A DNA stretch of 64,000 nucleotides, from the NCBI RefSeq assembly GCF_036421915.1, contig NZ_JAZGOM010000008.1. One strand, written 5' to 3'. This document shows positions 1 to 8,829 of the stretch, piece by piece. Under the pieces are notes generated by a model. It was given only the letters and a program-made list of their open reading frames with translations, made no database searches and was not told the DNA's origin. Both the position numbers and the translations under genes were made by a program. This DNA comes from Georgenia_A wangjunii. Lineage in GTDB: Bacteria; Actinomycetota; Actinomycetes; Actinomycetales; Actinomycetaceae. How positions within the stretch are numbered: position 1 is the stretch's first letter; every line of letters begins with the position of its first letter.

Positions 1-3000
1 GTCCCGTCGAACAGGGCGGTGTAGCCCTCCTCGACCTCACCCGGCTCGCACACCACCGGCTCGACGTCGGCCTCCTCCAGGCGGAAGAAGTCGAACGTCG
101 CCGGCTGGCCGTTGCCGTTGTACGCGGCCAAGCCGATGCGGGGGTCGGTCAGCGCGCTCAGCGGCTGCGACCGCCCGAAGTCGGTCCACGTCTCCCCGTC
201 GGCCGACCACGCGGCCGTGAGGAAGGAGCCGTCGCTGGTGACCTTGAGCCAGAGACCGTCGTCGTTGATGCCCGCGGGCAGCGCGCCGGAGCGGTCCTGG
301 CCGGCCTCGAACACGGCCGACCCGTTCACCGTGCGGGCGAACTCGGCGCGCCACCCCAGGTCGGGGATGTCGATGAGCATCGCCTTGATGAAGTTCTGGT
401 CGTTGCCGTGGACGATGATGCCGCCCTGCTCGTACTCCTCGCCCTGCGGGACCGCGACCTTCGTCACGGCCTCCCAGCCACCGTCGGGAGCGTCCTGGAG
501 GATGACGTTCGCGGCGTTCGCGGCGCCGCCGTGCATGTCGCCGTCGAGGGCGTCGATGACGAGGTGCCCGTCGGCGAGGCGGTAGTGGTCCGTGTCCTGC
601 CGCAGGATCGTCTCCCAGCGGCAGCGGTCCAGGACCTCGCCGTCGAACTCGTCGCTCGGGCCGACCTCCACCGGCGTGGCGAGGGTGAAGGACTCGAAGC
701 GGGCATCGATGACCGGGACGCCGGCGCCCCCGCCGTTGAGCGCGTAGACCCCCACGTGCGGGTCCGGGATGCCGGCGAGCGGGCGGGCCCGGCCCAGCGG
801 CTCCCACGCCTCGCCGTCGGTCGACACCGACGCGCGGACCACGGTGCCGTCGCTCTCCATCCGCACGAGCACCGTCGCGGGGTGGTCCTCGGGCAGGGAG
901 ATCCGGTCGATCTCCCCGCCGTCCACGGGCTGGCCGTCGGCCTGCCGGATGTACTCGTACCCGAGGCCATCCGGGGTGCGGATGAGGGCGAGCTTGACGA
1001 AGTTCGCGTCGTTCCCGTAGAGCATGAGGCCGGCCTGCTGGTAGGCGTTCACCGGGCTGAGCGTCATCTCCGTCGTCGCCGACCACGCCCCCTCGGGGGC
1101 CGGCCGGAGCACGAGGTTCTCGGCGTTCGTGTTCCCGCCGTACATGTCGTACGAGCCGGTGGGCAGCACGAGCGCGCCGTCCTCGACGTTCAGGGTCTCG
1201 GCGTTCTCCCGGACGACGTTCGACCACACGGCGCGGTCGAGCTCGGTGCCGTCGAAGTCGTCGGTGCTGCCGACGAGCTCGGGCTGGCACAGCGGCGGCG
1301 GCGGGGGCTCCTCGCCTGCGTCCATCGGCTCGATCCAGATGTTGCGGAACTGCACGGCGTTGCCGTGGTCCTGCAGGCGGATCGAGCCGGTGGCCGGGCC
1401 CTCGGGGATGTTGCCGCCGGTGCCGCCGGGGATGGTGACGTCGTCGTGCACGGTCACGCCGTTCCACACGACCGTGAGGCGGGCGTCCTGGACCTTGTTG
1501 CCCGCGGCGTCGTACCGCGCGGCGCGGAACTCGAGGTCGTAGGTCTGCCACTCCCCCGGCGGCAGCGACTCGTTGGAGTCGGGTGCCTTGTGGAGGTAGA
1601 TCGAACCGGCCTCGTTGTCGTCGAGCGTGGAGTCCCCGTAGGAGTCGAGGATCTGGAGCTCGTACCGCTCCTGCATGTAGACGCCGCTGTTGCCGCGGTC
1701 CTGGCCGGTCACGTCCGCGGGGAGCTCGGGCACCGTGAACTCGAGGTGCATCCGGTAGTCGCCGAACGCCTGCTTGGTGCGCAGGTCGCCGTTTGCGACC
1801 TCCATGGCGTCCTCGCCGACGAGCTCCCAGCTGGCCTCGCGCCCATCGGTGTGCTGCCACTCGGAGAGGTCGGTCCCGTCGAAGAGGACGATCCGCTCGC
1901 CGGCCGGGCGCACGACGATATGGTCGACGTTGACGTGGCCGGTGTCACCCGGAGCCACCCGTAGCTCGATCGTGTTCGCACCCTCCACCAGGTCGAGCGT
2001 GAGGACCTCGGTCGCCCAGAGGTTCCACTCCACCGTCCTCGGCAGGACGGCCTGCCCGGCACTCTGGCCGTTGACGAGGACGGTGAGCGTGCGGTCACCG
2101 TTCGCGGCGCTGGGTGTGGTCGCGTTGGTGTACCGGATGCCGACGTCGTAGCTGCCGGCCACGTCGACGTGCACCGGGATCGACGTGGCGGCGCCGGTGC
2201 CCTGGAAGCCCGCCGCGAAGCCGGCGCCGGTGAACCCGGCGTGGTCGGTCGCGATGCCGACGGCTCCGGCGAAGAGGCCCTCCTCGGCCTCGTAGTAGGT
2301 CTCGGCCTCCTCGTCGCCGGGCACCCAGCCGGGCAACGTGTTGAGGGTGTACCAGGCCTGGGTGCTCCACAGCTCGTCGCCGGACTCGGCGGTGAACGGG
2401 CGGGGGGAGCGCAGGTGGACGACGCGACCGGGCTCGAGTCCGTCGACCTGGAGCGTGACGGTGGTGCGGTCCTCCGAGAGCTCGGCGCCGGTGACCTCGA
2501 GGGTCTCCTCGTTCAGCTTCGGCCCGCCGTAGGTCGGGGTGGCGATGTAGCGCCACTGCTCGACGTCGTAGGCCTCGGCGAGGCCCTCGGCCGTCTCCTC
2601 GGACAGCGGCTGGGTGTACTCCACCTCGAAGCCGCCCTCGATGACCCGCATCTCGGCCATGTCGAAGGTGTTCTCGCCGTTGGGGGTGAGCTTCTGCAGG
2701 CCGTACCGCAGCTTGCCGGACTCGCTCCAGTTGCCCGCCTCGCCGATGCCGCCGACGTAGATCGCGCCGTCGGGCCCGACGATCGTGCGGTTGATGCCTG
2801 CCTCGAGGCCGGCGCTGTGGCGGAAGACGGCGCCCTGGTACTCACCGTCGACGAGCTCGAGGAACCCGCGCTGGAGGCCGCCGTAGGTGACGTCACCGAA
2901 GAGCATTTGGCCCGCGAACGGGCCCTCCTCGAGGAGCACCGGGTTGCTCGGGGAGTTGCCGATCTCGTTCTGCGGCAGCCACAGCACGGGCTGGGTCACC

Positions 3001-4385
3001 GGCTCGTCGTCGAACGGGCCCGCGGGGTTGGTGTAGTGGTTGAAGAACCGGTCCTGCTTGATGTGGACGAGCTTCGACGACGGCAGCCAGTCCCCCTGGT
3101 TGTCCATGACGAAGATCTCGCCGTCCGGTCCCCAGCCCATGCCGTTGGGGGTCCGCAGGCCGCCGGCGACGTAGCTGATCTCGCCGGTGTCGCGGTCGAC
3201 CTTGAGGTGCGTGCCGCGGTTCGCCGCGGGCTGCGGGTTGGTGCTGGCGCCGCCCGCGTTGATGGAGACGGACAGGCTGACGTAGAAGTAGTCCTCGTCG
3301 TGGAGAAGGCCGAAGGCGAACTCGTGGAAGTTCCCGCCGTAGGGCCACTCGGCGACCGTGCGGTGCTCGAGCATCCCGTCGCCGTCGGTGTCCGGGGTCA
3401 GCTCGGTGAGGCGGTCCCGCTCGGAGACGTAGATCGAGCCGTCGGCGACGGTCACGCCCATGGGGTTGAGCAGACCGGTCGCGACCTTGGTGACCTCGAC
3501 CTCCTCGGCGCTGGTCTCCCCGACGACGTTGTCGAGGATGAAGACCTCACCCGGCTCGGGGTTCTGCACCGGGCCGCCCGGGCTGACCGAGCCCGCGGTG
3601 ACGACGACCAGCTCGTCGTCCTCGGTGAAGGCCATCGCCGAGACCATCGGCTCGAAGCCGTCGGGCCGCAGGTCGGTCAGGTCGTAGTTGGGGTTGACCG
3701 AGTCCAGCCGCAGCCCGTCACCGGCGGTGTCGGTCGCGCCCTCGCAGTACTTCGTGCCCGGCGCGGTCACGCGCACGACCTCGGCCTCGGTGCTGAGCAC
3801 CGAGGTGGGGACGACCTCGAACCCGGACGCGCCCGGGGGCTGCCACTCGAGCCGGAGGATCTGACCCCCGCCGGCCTCGAAGAACTCGACACGCAGGACG
3901 TGGTGCCCCTCGGTCAGGGAGACGGTGCCGTCCACGGCTTCCTCGCCGTGGAGGCCGTCGTTGTCGATGAGGAGCTCGTCGTCGATGTAGAGCAGCGACC
4001 CGTCGTCGCTCGTCAGGCGGAAGACGTAGTTCCCGTCCGCCGGGACATCGAGGTTGGCGGTGACGTGGGTGATGAAGTTGTCCGCCGCGCCGAAGTCCTC
4101 CGGCGTGCTGTAGTTGATGGTGGGCATGACCTTGTCGACGTTCGGCGTCGAGCCGGAGCGGATCGTGCACACGCTCTCGAGGCCGGAAGGCATGTTGTAG
4201 GTCTGCAGCGTGACACCCGGCTGCTGTTCGGGCAGGTCCACGACCTGCGCGGGCACGCCTCCGATCTGCGCGGGCACGCCTCCGACCTGCGCGGCTGCGG
4301 GCAAGGCACCGCCCGCGCCGACGGCGGTGAGCAAGAGTGCGCCAACGAGGCTCAGTGCGGCCCCCGGGCGTCGTCGCGTGGTCAT
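1..4385 (-). CDS. Large secreted multidomain protein (PA14, sorbosone-dehydrogenase-like, CBM-like, DUF1080, DUF1349-like), C-terminus off the window
   Basis: The frame stays open for 1,461 codons from ATG 4385 to the left edge. A signal peptide (residues 1-32, MTTRRRPG then a hydrophobic run ending in PAAA) is followed by a PA14 domain (about 63-190, TSDDGSLLYIDDELL), a beta-propeller region like the PQQ-dependent sugar dehydrogenases (about 235-610, TPNGMGWGPDGEIFVMDNQGD), a CBM6/35-like module beginning YEAEEGLF (about 695-823), a DUF1080/3-keto-disaccharide-hydrolase-like domain (LFDGTDLSEWQ, about 833-1025), and two related concanavalin-like DUF1349/GH43-C2-type domains (about 1043-1235 and 1245-1437). 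A further DUF1080 domain starts at LFDGT beside the edge. It probably binds and processes carbohydrate outside the cell; the substrate is unknown. AGGGAG at 4390-4395 fixes the start. A 7-residue repeat (GGVPAQ) follows the signal peptide. Confidence 0.85.
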   Translation of the reverse strand, partial: MTTRRRPGAALSLVGALLLTAVGAGGALPAAAQVGGVPAQIGGVPAQVVDLPEQQPGVTLQTYNMPSGLESVCTIRSGSTPNVDKVMPTINYSTPEDFGAADNFITHVTANLDVPADGNYVFRLTSDDGSLLYIDDELLIDNDGLHGEEAVDGTVSLTEGHHVLRVEFFEAGGGQILRLEWQPPGASGFEVVPTSVLSTEAEVVRVTAPGTKYCEGATDTAGDGLRLDSVNPNYDLTDLRPDGFEPMVSAMAFTEDDELVVVTAGSVSPGGPVQNPEPGEVFILDNVVGETSAEEVEVTKVATGLLNPMGVTVADGSIYVSERDRLTELTPDTDGDGMLEHRTVAEWPYGGNFHEFAFGLLHDEDYFYVSLSVSINAGGASTNPQPAANRGTHLKVDRDTGEISYVAGGLRTPNGMGWGPDGEIFVMDNQGDWLPSSKLVHIKQDRFFNHYTNPAGPFDDEPVTQPVLWLPQNEIGNSPSNPVLLEEGPFAGQMLFGDVTYGGLQRGFLELVDGEYQGAVFRHSAGLEAGINRTIVGPDGAIYVGGIGEAGNWSESGKLRYGLQKLTPNGENTFDMAEMRVIEGGFEVEYTQPLSEETAEGLAEAYDVEQWRYIATPTYGGPKLNEETLEVTGAELSEDRTTVTLQVDGLEPGRVVHLRSPRPFTAESGDELWSTQAWYTLNTLPGWVPGDEEAETYYEAEEGLFAGAVGIATDHAGFTGAGFAAGFQGTGAATSIPVHVDVAGSYDVGIRYTNATTPSAANGDRTLTVLVNGQSAGQAVLPRTVEWNLWATEVLTLDLVEGANTIELRVAPGDTGHVNVDHIVVRPAGERIVLFDGTDLSEWQHTDGREASWELVGEDAMEVANGDLRTKQAFGDYRMHLEFTVPELPADVTGQDRGNSGVYMQERYELQILDSYGDSTLDDNEAGSIYLHKAPDSNESLPPGEWQTYDLEFRAARYDAAGNKVQDARLTVVWNGVTVHDDVTIPGGTGGNIPEGPATGSIRLQDHGNAVQFRNIWIEPMDAGEEPPPPPLCQPELVGSTDDFDGTELDRAVWSNVVRENAETLNVEDGALVLPTGSYDMYGGNTNAENLVLRPAPEGAWSATTEMTLSPVNAYQQAGLMLYGNDANFVKLALIRTPDGLGYEYIRQADGQPVDGGEIDRISLPEDHPATVLVRMESDGTVVRASVSTDGEAWEPLGRARPLAGIPDPHVGVYALNGGGAGVPVIDARFESFTLATPVEVGPSDEFDGEVLDRCRWETILRQDTDHYRLADGHLVIDALDGDMHGGAANAANVILQDAPDGGWEAVTKVAVPQGEEYEQGGIIVHGNDQNFIKAMLIDIPDLGWRAEFARTVNGSAVFEAGQDRSGALPAGINDDGLWLKVTSDGSFLTAAWSADGETWTDFGRSQPLSALTDPRIGLAAYNGNGQPATFDFFRLEEADVEPVVCEPGEVEEGYTALFDG
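4248..4289 (-). repeat. Two in-frame 21-bp direct repeats just after the signal peptide
   Basis: About two copies of a 21-bp unit (core GCGGGCACGCCTCCGA on the plus strand) encode GGVPAQI/GGVPAQV at about residues 34-47 of the large secreted protein. They look like slippage-expanded linker codons. Confidence 0.7.
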
Positions 4386-4496
4386 GTGTCTCCCTGAAGT
4401 CATCAGCTCGGACCGGACGAGCGGCGCTGACCCCTCCCGTCAGCGATGACGAGCAGGGCCGGCTCCGCCGATTCCCCAGGCCGCGGGATCAGGGCG

Positions 4497-4518
4497 GCCG
4501 TCCCACCAGCGGGACGGC
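4497..4518. promoter_or_regulatory. Perfect 8-bp inverted repeat in the 5' leader
   Basis: GCCGTCCC (4497-4504) and GGGACGGC (4511-4518) flank a 6-nt loop. The element lies 20-40 nt downstream of the predicted transcription start of the secreted protein gene, so it is either a leader hairpin or an operator. Function is not known. Confidence 0.5.
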
Positions 4519-4544
4519 GCAGATGTGACCTGCGGCACAGTTCG

Positions 4545-4573
4545 AGCCTAGGGCTGCTTCTGCGGACCGTCAA
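4545..4573 (-). promoter_or_regulatory. Sigma-70-type promoter for the multidomain secreted protein
   Basis: On the minus strand, TTGACG (4568-4573) and TAGGCT (4545-4550) are separated by exactly 17 bp. Start of transcription should fall near 4538, leaving a leader of about 150 nt before ATG 4385. The AT-rich ACGATCTTTCGTCGAT beside the -35 box could hold a regulator site, but this is inference. Confidence 0.7.
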
Positions 4574-4655
4574 CGATCTTTCGTCGATTCCCGACGTATT
4601 TTGGCCGGGGCCGACGTCGTGGGCTTGGACCCGCGTGGGTTCGAGGACGCGCGAA

Positions 4656-4690
4656 GGGCGGTGGTCCGGCTCCATGCCGGGCCACCGCCC
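4656..4690. terminator. 15-bp hairpin terminator downstream of the metalloprotease gene
   Basis: GGGCGGTGGTCCGGC and GCCGGGCCACCGCCC pair around a 5-nt loop with one wobble. No U-tract follows, as is common in GC-rich actinobacteria. A closely similar hairpin follows the mannosidase gene at 13932-13968. Confidence 0.75.
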
Positions 4691-4702
4691 CTCACCCACT
4701 CA

Positions 4703-4720
4703 CGTGAGCACGTGCTCACG
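4703..4720. promoter_or_regulatory. Perfect 18-bp palindrome between stop codon and terminator
   Basis: CGTGAGCACGTGCTCACG reads identically on both strands and begins 4 nt beyond the stop codon at 4724. It could be a protein-binding site or an extra 3' hairpin. The equivalent place behind the mannosidase gene keeps CACGTG pieces but not the palindrome. Confidence 0.5.
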
Positions 4721-4723
4721 CGC

Positions 4724-7390
4724 TCAGGAGCACGAGGACGCCGCGTACGGCGCCCCGATCACCTCGGTCACCGTCTCGCCGTCGACCGTGGCCGAGACCG
4801 TCACCGCCATCTCACCCGCCGGGACCTGCCCCAGCCGGGTCGTGAAGGCGTGGAGCACGGTCTTGCCCGCCTCGAGCGACGCCGTCGAACGCGTCCCGTA
4901 CGCCGTGGCGATCTCCGCGGACACTCCCGCCCCCTCGTCGTTCGCCACCCGAGCGGTGAGGACCGTACGGCCCACCACGCAACGCGCACTGGTCTCCACC
5001 GAGACCTCCAGCGTGTCCGGCACGAGTGCCGTCAGCGCGTCGACGGCCTGGTGGCGGATCGCCTCGTCCAAGCCGGGCTGCGGGCTCCGCAGCGCGTCCC
5101 TGATCTCACCGAGCTGAGCGAGGACGTCGGGGTCGCTCAGGTTCGGGACCAGCACCGGGACCGTGGCCGACGCGAGCGAGGGCCCGCCCTCCGGGCCGCT
5201 CAGCGTGACCTCGAGGTCGTAGGTGCCGGGCACGAGCGCCGAGCTGTCCACCGGGATATCGAGGGCCTCGGTGGCATGCGCAGGGACGCCAGTGATGCTG
5301 GCCTCGGCCTCCACCCCCGGCACACCCTGCAAACCGACCCGGTAGTCAGCCACACCGGACCCGACGTTGGACACGTGGAGACGCAGGAACTGGTCCGACG
5401 CACCGGGCAGCAGCACGTAGGGCCCGACCACCGCGACGGATCCGTCCCCGGGGGCACCGAGGAGGTCCAGCTCCCGGAGCTCGTCGTACGACGCCTCCTG
5501 CAGCGGGGAGAACTGCAACGGCGGGTCCTGGTCGTTGAGGTCGTCGACACCGAAGGCGCCCACCGCACCACCGTCGTAGACGAGGTTGGCCCAGTCGTCG
5601 AACCCTGCGTGCACCTGGTCGTCCCCGTCGCCGTTCACGTCGACGCTCACGAGGTCCTCCTCCACCTCACCGTCACAGTCCCAGTCGGTGGCGTCGGCGT
5701 CACTGCTCGTCTCTCTCTGGTTCGTGCCCGGGCAGAACCACGAGTACGCCCCGGTCGCGCCGGGCAGTCCATCCACCTCCAGCAGCGCCAGCTCGTCGAC
5801 GATGGGCAGGGCCTGTCGGGAGAAGTCCAGCGGTCGTCTGCCCATCTGCCAGAAGTAGCTCATGATGCTCTGGAAATTTGGCTTGTTGTTGACGTGGTCG
5901 CCGCCCCCGTGCCGCAGCCCCAGCGTGTGCCCGAACTCGTGCATGAAGGTCCCGGACTCCTGACGGCGGGAGAAACCCGTGTCGCCGAAAGCACCGTCTG
6001 TCACGAGGAAGGAGTCACCTTCCCAGACCGAGTCCGAGATCTGCGCGATCCCCGAGCTTCCCTCGTCCCCGTACCTGTCCGCGAAGATCGCGTAGTGGAA
6101 CACGTCGGCGCGCGCCGTCTCGAAGCTCTCGGCCTTGAGCGCGTTGAACTCCGTCCAGTCGTAACCGTTCGCGCCGGCCTCGCCGATGAACGCCTGGTGG
6201 TCCACAGCGCTCGCCCGCGACCGGGCGCCCCAGAGCGCGCCGTTCGACGGGTTCATGACGTAGTCCGCACCGGCGTCGACGTGCAGACGGATGCCCGTCG
6301 TCCCGTCGGGGTTGGGCACGGGCGCGGCCGCGAAGACCGCGATGGCGTCCTGGATCGCCTCGGGCTGGGGCGCGAAGTCCCGGCCGCCCCAGCACCACCA
6401 CAGCACGCAGGACCTCGGGTCGGACATCCAGTCGACCTCGACGAAGAGGTCCTTGTGATCGGGGGACGCGCCCATCGCCGGGAGGTCGACCTCGGGGACA
6501 CCGTCGCCATCGACGTCCAGCCCGTCCCGCTCCCACTCGTCCAGCAGCCCGTCACCGTCCGCGTCACCCGCGGTCGTCGCATCCTCCGAGAACGCGGTGA
6601 CGTGGGCGATCTCGGCGTCGTCCCCGGACTCGACGTCCACCTGCCAGCTCAGCCCGGCACCGTTGTCCAGGTACTCGTCGCCGCGCGTCGTGTTGGGGAA
6701 CATCTGCCGGCTGCCGATCGCGGACCACACCTCGGAATAGGTGGCCTGCATGTACGCAGATCCGCCCGTGACCGGGATCCACTTGGCCACGCGCCCGCTC
6801 TCCGCCACGCAGGCGACCGTGCCCTCCGAGGCATCTCCGTAACCGTTGTCGGAGTCCTCGACGTAGCAGTCACCGGCTCGGTACACCACGACCGGGACCT
6901 CGACGTCGCCGGTGTTGACCAACCGCACCCGCGTCACGTAGCTCTGCTGCCCGGCGATGTAGGTGTCGGTCTGGGTGAGCCGAAGCCCTGAGTCCCCGAG
7001 GTCCACCGTCGTGGTGACCGACCACGGGTCCACCGCCGTGCCGGCGCCCACCGGGCCCTCCTGCGACACCGGCGTGAATGCCGTGCGCGGTGAGGCGCTA
7101 CTTCCCGCCGGGACGTCCTCGGGGCCGAAGAGCGTCGTGCCTGCGGCTACGAAGGTGCCACAGGCAGTCCCGGAGTAGAACTCGGGAGCCTCGTCCCCGA
7201 CGTACCGCACATCGCAGTTGAGGTCAGGACTCGTGGCGATCGATGTCAGCGGACCCGGTGACTCGATAACTCCGGGGGTCGCCGCATACGCGGACTGGTC
7301 TGTCACAATCGTCAGCAGGCTCATGATTAAGGCCAGAGCCAGGACGAGCGTGGTCAGACGTATACGCGTCGCGTGGGGGGAACCAAGCAT
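4724..7390 (-). CDS. Secreted zinc metalloprotease (metzincin-like) with calcium-binding repeats
   Basis: Predicted 888-residue exported peptidase. A signal peptide (RIRLTTLVLALALIMSLL, cleavage after SAYA) leads into a beta-rich region. Asp-rich thrombospondin-3/EF-like calcium repeats follow at about 267-305 (DADGDGLLDEWERDGLDVDG). The catalytic motif HEFGHTLGLRH is near residue 488, matching HExxHxxGxxH, where three His bind zinc and Glu is the base. The last 95 residues (CVVGRTVLTARV to a terminal SSCS) form an Ig-like accessory module with a Cys at each end. It is almost identical to the end of the GH92-GH76 protein. ATG 7390 is preferred because GGGA lies 7 nt upstream; ATG 7396 lacks a usable site. 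An in-frame extension to 7681 would bury the signal peptide. The start overlaps the divergent lipoprotein start. Confidence 0.8.
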   Translation of the reverse strand: MLGSPHATRIRLTTLVLALALIMSLLTIVTDQSAYAATPGVIESPGPLTSIATSPDLNCDVRYVGDEAPEFYSGTACGTFVAAGTTLFGPEDVPAGSSASPRTAFTPVSQEGPVGAGTAVDPWSVTTTVDLGDSGLRLTQTDTYIAGQQSYVTRVRLVNTGDVEVPVVVYRAGDCYVEDSDNGYGDASEGTVACVAESGRVAKWIPVTGGSAYMQATYSEVWSAIGSRQMFPNTTRGDEYLDNGAGLSWQVDVESGDDAEIAHVTAFSEDATTAGDADGDGLLDEWERDGLDVDGDGVPEVDLPAMGASPDHKDLFVEVDWMSDPRSCVLWWCWGGRDFAPQPEAIQDAIAVFAAAPVPNPDGTTGIRLHVDAGADYVMNPSNGALWGARSRASAVDHQAFIGEAGANGYDWTEFNALKAESFETARADVFHYAIFADRYGDEGSSGIAQISDSVWEGDSFLVTDGAFGDTGFSRRQESGTFMHEFGHTLGLRHGGGDHVNNKPNFQSIMSYFWQMGRRPLDFSRQALPIVDELALLEVDGLPGATGAYSWFCPGTNQRETSSDADATDWDCDGEVEEDLVSVDVNGDGDDQVHAGFDDWANLVYDGGAVGAFGVDDLNDQDPPLQFSPLQEASYDELRELDLLGAPGDGSVAVVGPYVLLPGASDQFLRLHVSNVGSGVADYRVGLQGVPGVEAEASITGVPAHATEALDIPVDSSALVPGTYDLEVTLSGPEGGPSLASATVPVLVPNLSDPDVLAQLGEIRDALRSPQPGLDEAIRHQAVDALTALVPDTLEVSVETSARCVVGRTVLTARVANDEGAGVSAEIATAYGTRSTASLEAGKTVLHAFTTRLGQVPAGEMAVTVSATVDGETVTEVIGAPYAASSCS

Positions 7391-7964
7391 GGTCATGTCC
7401 CGTTCTACTGGAGCCTCCCGACGGGCGCTGCCGGCATTGGCTGCGGCCATGCTAGTGATGATCGTCAGTGGTTGTGGCGGAAGCGCTTCTGAATCCGGCC
7501 GCCAACCGTCTTCCGCACCGGAACCGGCCGTCTCCACCACCGCACCGGAGGATGACTCATCGACCACCTCGCCCGGGGCCGACTCCACCGCGCCGGAGGT
7601 CGACGACGGCGTGTTCGCACGACGATCGACGCGCGGCGGCATGTGCCCGGAGGGGCCCTGCCGGTCCGAGCTCGTCGTCAACGTTGACGGCAGCTGGAGC
7701 TACCAGACGGAGGACGGGGCGTCCGAGGGGCACCTGAGCGACGCCGAGCTGAGCCGCCTGCGCGAAGCGGTCGGGGACACCGGGCTGGGGTCGGGCACGG
7801 AGCCCGCGACCCAGTGCGCCGCGGACAGCGACGGCACGTCGGTCTCCTACGGCTGGACCATCGACGGGCAGGAGTACGAGGTCGACTCTTGTGAGGTGCT
7901 CATCAGCGCCGACGACCCGCTGGTGCAGGCGCTCGATCAGCTGGCCGCTTCCCTCGAGGGCTGA
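7389..7964 (+). CDS. Small secreted lipoprotein, function unknown
   Basis: 191 residues. A basic n-region (SRSTGASRRA), a hydrophobic stretch and a lipobox ending SGC near residue 29 predict lipid attachment and export. A Ser/Thr/Pro-rich linker follows, then a soluble domain with several Cys (MCPEGPC, TQCAADSD, DSCEVLIS) that resembles small protease-inhibitor-like or sensor lipoproteins of actinobacteria; I cannot name the family. GGGGGGA 7 nt upstream supports ATG 7389, with ATG 7395 as alternative. The gene is divergent from the metalloprotease and its promoter must lie within the 5' end of that gene. Confidence 0.75.
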   Translation: MVMSRSTGASRRALPALAAAMLVMIVSGCGGSASESGRQPSSAPEPAVSTTAPEDDSSTTSPGADSTAPEVDDGVFARRSTRGGMCPEGPCRSELVVNVDGSWSYQTEDGASEGHLSDAELSRLREAVGDTGLGSGTEPATQCAADSDGTSVSYGWTIDGQEYEVDSCEVLISADDPLVQALDQLAASLEG

Positions 7965-8231
7965 CGGCAGAGCCGGCTACCGTCACCCGCCCGGCGCGTC
8001 CCGTCGGGTGAGCGCTCGGGAGCCGGCCGCGGCTTGCTGCCCGGTCACCGACGGTTCCACGCTGGTCAGCGCGTCGCCGAGGCCGCGCCCGGCCACCCGG
8101 CGAGCCAGGTCACGGCCACGAGCCTCGCTTGCTATCAGTTCGCTCGCGGTCGAGGACACCCGGAGTGCGATGCCGTCGGACCACGGCGCGAGCACCCACG
8201 GCACGAGCGGAGGCACGCGAGGGCGACGAGC

Positions 8232-8432
8232 GTGACCTCGGCGCTGCGCCCGTCCGGGCTCCCGGTGGGGCTGAGGACGGCGAACCCGGCGAAGCGTCCC
8301 GCCGCCACCGAGACGCTCGAGCAGGCCGTCGACGCCTACCTCGCCCCCGCTGCAACGGTCCGGGCCGTCGACCAGGCCAAGGCTGCCCAAGCACGCAAGG
8401 TCCGCGCAGAGGCCGACGCTGCCGTCGAGTAA
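8232..8432 (+). CDS. Small hypothetical protein
   Basis: A 66-codon frame from GTG 8232. CGAGGG lies about 8 nt upstream. The product has a Pro/Ala N-terminus and an Ala/Lys/Glu-rich helical tail (AVDAYLAPAATVRAVDQAKA). Composition of the second half looks like real protein, but there is no recognised domain. It could also be the remnant end of a longer gene, as the same frame is open upstream but reads like non-coding DNA. Confidence 0.35.
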   Translation: MTSALRPSGLPVGLRTANPAKRPAATETLEQAVDAYLAPAATVRAVDQAKAAQARKVRAEADAAVE

Positions 8433-8829
8433 GGGCGGGCGCCGACGCACGCAAAGGCGCCCGACTTCGCTGCTCATCGCCAGGAGCGAAGGCGCACCGC
8501 CACGCCCTCCTCGTCCCTGCCAAGAGGCTTACGGTCACGGGATTCGAGAGGGCGAGGGGGCATCCGCCAGGGTTCTGAGATATACCGAGAGTCCGACACG
8601 GGCGCGCAGGTTCAGCGAGGGCCGGGTCGCCTTGCCGTCCAAGGGCCCGCGCCGGTGGCCTAGGGATCGGTACGTTGCGCAGATGGCAGGCCCTCCTCCT
8701 GTGGCAGGATGACCGCACTCGCAGGCGCCTCGGCCCGGTCCGGGCGCGCCATGCGGTGCGGTCCCGGCATCGCAGGCGGCGGGGGGCCCCCCCACCACCA
8801 CCACCAGAGGCAGCGCTAGAGTCGGCCGC
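8433..8829. other. About 400 bp without a convincing gene
   Basis: All frames here give Arg/Pro-rich shadow peptides. The stretch contains a GGGGGGCCCCCC palindrome (8781-8792) followed by CCA repeats, and the promoter of the next gene (TAGAGT at 8817-8822). No tRNA, terminator or mobile-element end was seen. Confidence 0.5.

Noticed and set aside
4248..4289. Short direct repeats considered as a CRISPR array
   Set aside because: Contiguous 21-bp units without spacers that encode an in-frame heptapeptide repeat.
2169..4397. A 742-codon plus-strand frame antisense to the large secreted protein
   Set aside because: Leu/Val/Gly/Asp-biased shadow of the minus-strand gene, which has signal peptide, PA14 and DUF1080 motifs.
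4630..4660. GGGTTCGAGGACGCGCG as a possible tRNA T-arm
   Set aside because: The T-loop consensus is broken and no acceptor or anticodon arms can be folded around it.
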